A stretch of DNA of 8,086 nucleotides, from assembly GCA_028688235.1 (NCBI GenBank), contig JAQTYP010000140.1, forward strand, positions 1-8,086, given 5' to 3'. The DNA comes from Methylomonas sp. GTDB taxonomy: Bacteria > Pseudomonadota > Gammaproteobacteria > Methylococcales > Methylomonadaceae. The first letter of the stretch is position 1; the number at the start of each line of letters is the position of its first letter. This document shows, piece by piece, positions 7,116 to 8,086 of this stretch. A model generated the notes under the pieces. It worked only from the letters and a program-made list of their open reading frames with translations, did not search any database and was not told the origin of the DNA. Position numbers and translations under genes: made by a program.

Positions 7116-7213
7116 GTCATACCCGCCGGGAAACGGGTATACAAAGCCAAGGATGATTGGTTCGAACTCATCTTTGGTGTCTGGCGTATTCCAGCAATCC
7201 CTGCCTGAATAAC
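7116..7213. repeat. 98-nt imperfect palindromic intergenic repeat
   Basis: The ends, GTCATACCCG.. (from 7116) and ..GGCAGGGATT-type sequence read on the minus strand (to 7213), are imperfect inverted copies of each other. The centre is a strong stem: CCAAGGATGA (7147-7156) pairs with TCATCTTTGG (7168-7177) at 9 of 10 positions around an 11-nt loop. The left arm holds its own hairpin, ATACCCG (7119-7125) and CGGGTAT (7134-7140). The wording (CGTCATNCCCG, ATTCCAGCAATCCCTGCC) resembles a common dispersed palindromic repeat of proteobacterial genomes, here degenerate. Likely a non-autonomous, MITE-like or REP-like relic; copy number elsewhere is unknown. Confidence 0.6.
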
Positions 7214-7271
7214 AGCGGTGGAGCTGGCGTTTTTCCCACTTTAAGTAGCCAGCCTATCATCAGTATTTTTA

Positions 7272-7294
7272 GCTCTATATGAAATTGAGTGGGT
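7272..7294 (+). repeat. Left 23-nt inverted repeat of a composite element
   Basis: The sequence begins GCTCTATATGAAATTG and ends AGTGGGT. It matches the reverse complement of 7857-7879 at 22 of 23 positions. The pair encloses a 55-nt repeat copy, the GIY-YIG gene and the 51-nt hairpin. Read on the plus strand it encodes LYMKLSG then a stop, mirroring the LYVKLSG codons of the truncated ORF at the right end. Confidence 0.75.
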
Positions 7295-7317
7295 AAGCAG
7301 CAAAAAAAGGGGGGAGC

Positions 7318-7334
7318 TGCTCGAAGTCAATCCG
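7318..7334 (+). repeat. 17-nt inverted copy of the GIY-YIG gene tail (left arm)
   Basis: TGCTCGAAGTCAATCCG is a perfect reverse complement of 7488-7504, where the same bases encode ARSQS near the end of the GIY-YIG protein. Both copies run straight into repeat sequence of the TCGTCC or CATCCTTCG type. This suggests the gene end was copied or rearranged together with the repeats. Confidence 0.65.
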
Positions 7335-7386
7335 TTCGTCCTGAGCAAAGTAAGCCCCCTTCGGAAGCATGGCGTTACCATGAAAC
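7332..7386 (+). repeat. 55-nt direct repeat, copy 1
   Basis: It starts CCGTTCGTCCTGAGCAAAG, continues through a CCCTTCGG centre and ends near ATGGCGTTACC. It matches 7966-8020 at 50 of 55 positions in the same orientation, and weaker similarity (AGCCGCTGTTTGA against GGCTGCTGTTGA) continues past the end. The central hairpin is degraded in this copy. The first 15 nt equal half of the 51-nt hairpin read on the minus strand, so these are variants of one repeat family. Confidence 0.75.
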
Positions 7387-7440
7387 AGCCGCTGTTTGAG
7401 GCAAATTTTTGCAATTTTCAAATTTCACAAGTCATTGATT

Positions 7441-7764
7441 TTAAATATACAAAAAAGCTGTTTCTTGAGAGCTTGTCGAAGGATGAGCGGATTGACTTCG
7501 AGCAAGGCGGTTAACCTCCTGCCAATCACCGCGCATCATGGCCTGTTTCTTTTTTCGACTCCAACCCTTGATTTGACGCTCAGCGGCTAGTGCTTCTTCT
7601 CGGGTACTGGTTTCCTGTGACCAAATACACTTGACCGGTAAGCGTGCCGCCGTATACCCGCTACATTCGCCAGCCTGATATTGCGCCATTCGCCTTTCAA
7701 GATCATCGGTATGTCCCGTGTAATAACTGCCATCCGCACAGTGAAGGATATAAACCCAAAACAT
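7441..7764 (-). CDS. Small GIY-YIG nuclease family protein
   Basis: This 107-residue protein belongs to the stand-alone GIY-YIG family (UPF0213/YhbQ-like), a metal-dependent DNA-cleaving fold. Residues 4-17 hold the two signature strands, with VYI in place of GIY and YYTG in place of YIG. Then come DDLERRMAQYQAGE with catalytic R24, the GYTAARLPV strand, and EALAAERQIKGWSRKKKQAMM with metal-binding E62. A complete AGGAGG (7769-7774) lies 4 nt before the ATG. The natural C-terminus of such proteins is near LARSQ. The remaining residues, SAHPSTSSQETAFLYI (92-107), are the translated repeat GCTTGTCGAAGGATGAG plus flank, so the gene has run into the repeat and picked up a new stop. The catalytic residues look intact. 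Its cellular role is unknown; small GIY-YIG genes of this sort often sit among such repeats in my recollection, so a link to repeat spread is conceivable. Confidence 0.85.
   Translation of the reverse strand: MFWVYILHCADGSYYTGHTDDLERRMAQYQAGECSGYTAARLPVKCIWSQETSTREEALAAERQIKGWSRKKKQAMMRGDWQEVNRLARSQSAHPSTSSQETAFLYI
7488..7504 (-). repeat. 17-nt inverted copy at the GIY-YIG gene tail (right arm)
   Basis: This is the partner of 7318-7334, with 153 nt between the arms. It is followed inward by GAGCTTGTCGAAGGATGAG (read right to left on the plus strand), the repeat half that supplies the C-terminal codons of the nuclease. Confidence 0.65.
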
Positions 7765-7795
7765 TCTGCCTCCTGGTTACAGGTATCTGCTGTGA

Positions 7796-7846
7796 GTCAT
7801 TATTCCATTCGCCCTTCGACAAGCTCAGGACGAACGGAATAATGAC
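7796..7846. repeat. 51-nt hairpin with 11-bp perfect arms (CCTTCGACAAGCTCAGG repeat)
   Basis: GTCATTATTCC (7796-7806) and GGAATAATGAC (7836-7846) are perfect inverted arms. After one A/C mismatch the pairing continues with TTCG and CGAA. The core, CCTTCGACAAGCTCAGGACG, is the widely dispersed palindromic repeat often mistranslated as FDKLRTNG or VRPELVEG. It lies 32 nt upstream of the GIY-YIG start and supplies the stop codon of the short ORF on its other side. It could form a stable structure in RNA or single-stranded DNA. Confidence 0.8.
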
Positions 7847-7893
7847 GGACAACTTAACCCACTCAATTTCACATAGAGCCGTATTTTTTGCAT
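7825..7893 (-). pseudogene. Short ORF with good ribosome binding site, cut off by the hairpin repeat
   Basis: AGGAG at 7900-7904 lies 6 nt before an ATG at 7893. The frame encodes MQKIRLYVKLSG followed by ten residues and stops inside the 51-nt hairpin (FRSS, stop). The first 12 or so residues look like a real gene start; the rest is repeat. The same LY.KLSG codons recur in the left inverted repeat. I do not recognise the parent gene. It may be a 5' remnant left by a repeat insertion, or a leader peptide. Confidence 0.35.
7857..7879 (-). repeat. Right 23-nt inverted repeat of the composite element
   Basis: It begins ACCCACTCAATTTC and ends ATAGAGC, matching 7272-7294 inverted with a single mismatch. 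It lies within the coding part of the short truncated ORF. No obvious target-site duplication is seen outside the two arms. Confidence 0.75.
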
Positions 7894-7965
7894 CGTTCTC
7901 TCCTGTTTGCGATTACAAATGTATTTTGGCTTCTCGTTTAAAACGGGACAAAGAAGGAGGCTTAA

Positions 7966-8020
7966 CCGTTCGTCCTGAGCAAAGTAAGCGCCCTTCGGGC
8001 GCATGGCGTTAACAAGAAAC
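7966..8020 (+). repeat. 55-nt direct repeat, copy 2, with intact hairpin
   Basis: It matches 7332-7386 at 50 of 55 positions. Here the centre is a perfect hairpin, GCGCCC TTC GGGCGC (7988-8002), followed by ATGGCGTTAACAAG. The stem is GC-rich but lacks a following T-tract. It lies outside the 23-nt inverted pair, 86 nt to the right. Confidence 0.75.
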
Positions 8021-8021
8021 A

Positions 8022-8064
8022 TGGAAAGGCTGCTGTTGAAATTTTATTCTATGTAGCCTTTCCA
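8022..8064. repeat. 10-bp perfect inverted repeat at the window end
   Basis: TGGAAAGGCT (8022-8031) and AGCCTTTCCA (8055-8064) form a 10-bp stem around a 23-nt AT-rich loop. It directly abuts the second 55-nt repeat. The sequence beyond is cut by the window, so I cannot tell whether it is the terminus of a larger element. Confidence 0.6.
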
Positions 8065-8086
8065 GCAAAGACCGAATAAGCATTGG

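Larger units (their letters stand above)
6938..7440. other. Gene-free region holding palindromic repeats
   Basis: No frame here has a credible start, ribosome binding site and family-like protein. The first 100 bases hold the leader of the cysteine-rich gene, with a weak minus-strand candidate promoter: TTGGTA (6985-6990), 17 nt, TATCAG (6962-6967). The rest is made of inverted repeats listed separately. An extra 6-bp inverted pair, GCTGGC (7223-7228) and GCCAGC (7248-7253), is also present. Confidence 0.55.

Noticed and set aside
7644..8012. Plus-strand open frame of 122 codons ending in VRPEQSKRPSGAWR
   Set aside because: Its middle (FDKLRTNG) and its end are translated palindromic repeats and its start is antisense to the GIY-YIG gene, so it is not a real protein.
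7272..8064. Possible CRISPR array
   Set aside because: The repeats are few, of differing kinds and orientation, with irregular spacing and no cas genes in view.

Overview
The window looks like chromosomal DNA of a gammaproteobacterium. GC content is moderate, signalling genes are plentiful, the LysR regulator resembles CysB, and one region is rich in palindromic intergenic repeats of the CCTTCGACAAGCTCAGGACG type. An aerobic methylotroph or methanotroph (Methylococcales) would fit an alanine dehydrogenase, a hemerythrin sensor and these repeats. That is only a guess from style; no marker gene settles it.

Layout. (1) 1-717, minus: the N-terminal 239 residues of a PAS histidine kinase whose C-terminus lies outside the window. 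(2) 869-2915, minus: a probable two-gene operon, alanine dehydrogenase (ald) followed 34 bp later by a CysB-like LysR regulator. (3) 2916-3146: a divergent control region with a 16-bp palindrome that overlaps candidate promoters facing both ways. (4) 3147-6215, plus: a two-gene signalling operon. It encodes a soluble hemerythrin-PAS-histidine kinase and, 24 bp downstream, a response regulator (REC, coiled coil, HD-GYP-like domain, C-terminal tail) whose HD-GYP active site is badly degraded. (5) 6212-6922, minus: a cysteine-rich protein of unknown function, overlapping the response regulator tail to tail by 4 bp. (6) About 6938-8086: a repeat-rich region. It holds a 98-nt imperfect palindrome and a composite arrangement in which a small GIY-YIG nuclease gene is enclosed by 23-nt inverted repeats, next to hairpins and two direct copies of a 55-nt repeat.

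How the parts may work together. The kinase keeps all seven di-iron ligands of hemerythrin and all the core kinase boxes, so it is plausibly an oxygen or redox sensor that phosphorylates the adjacent regulator at D61. That regulator has lost the HD dyad and several other metal ligands of a c-di-GMP phosphodiesterase, so it probably signals by binding rather than by hydrolysis. Alanine dehydrogenase links pyruvate and ammonium to alanine. Its NAD-binding fold lacks the usual acidic residue that selects NAD over NADP. The LysR protein is the natural candidate for controlling it. The repeat region seems unrelated to these genes and bears marks of repeated insertion or rearrangement, including a short ORF with a good ribosome binding site that is cut off by a repeat.
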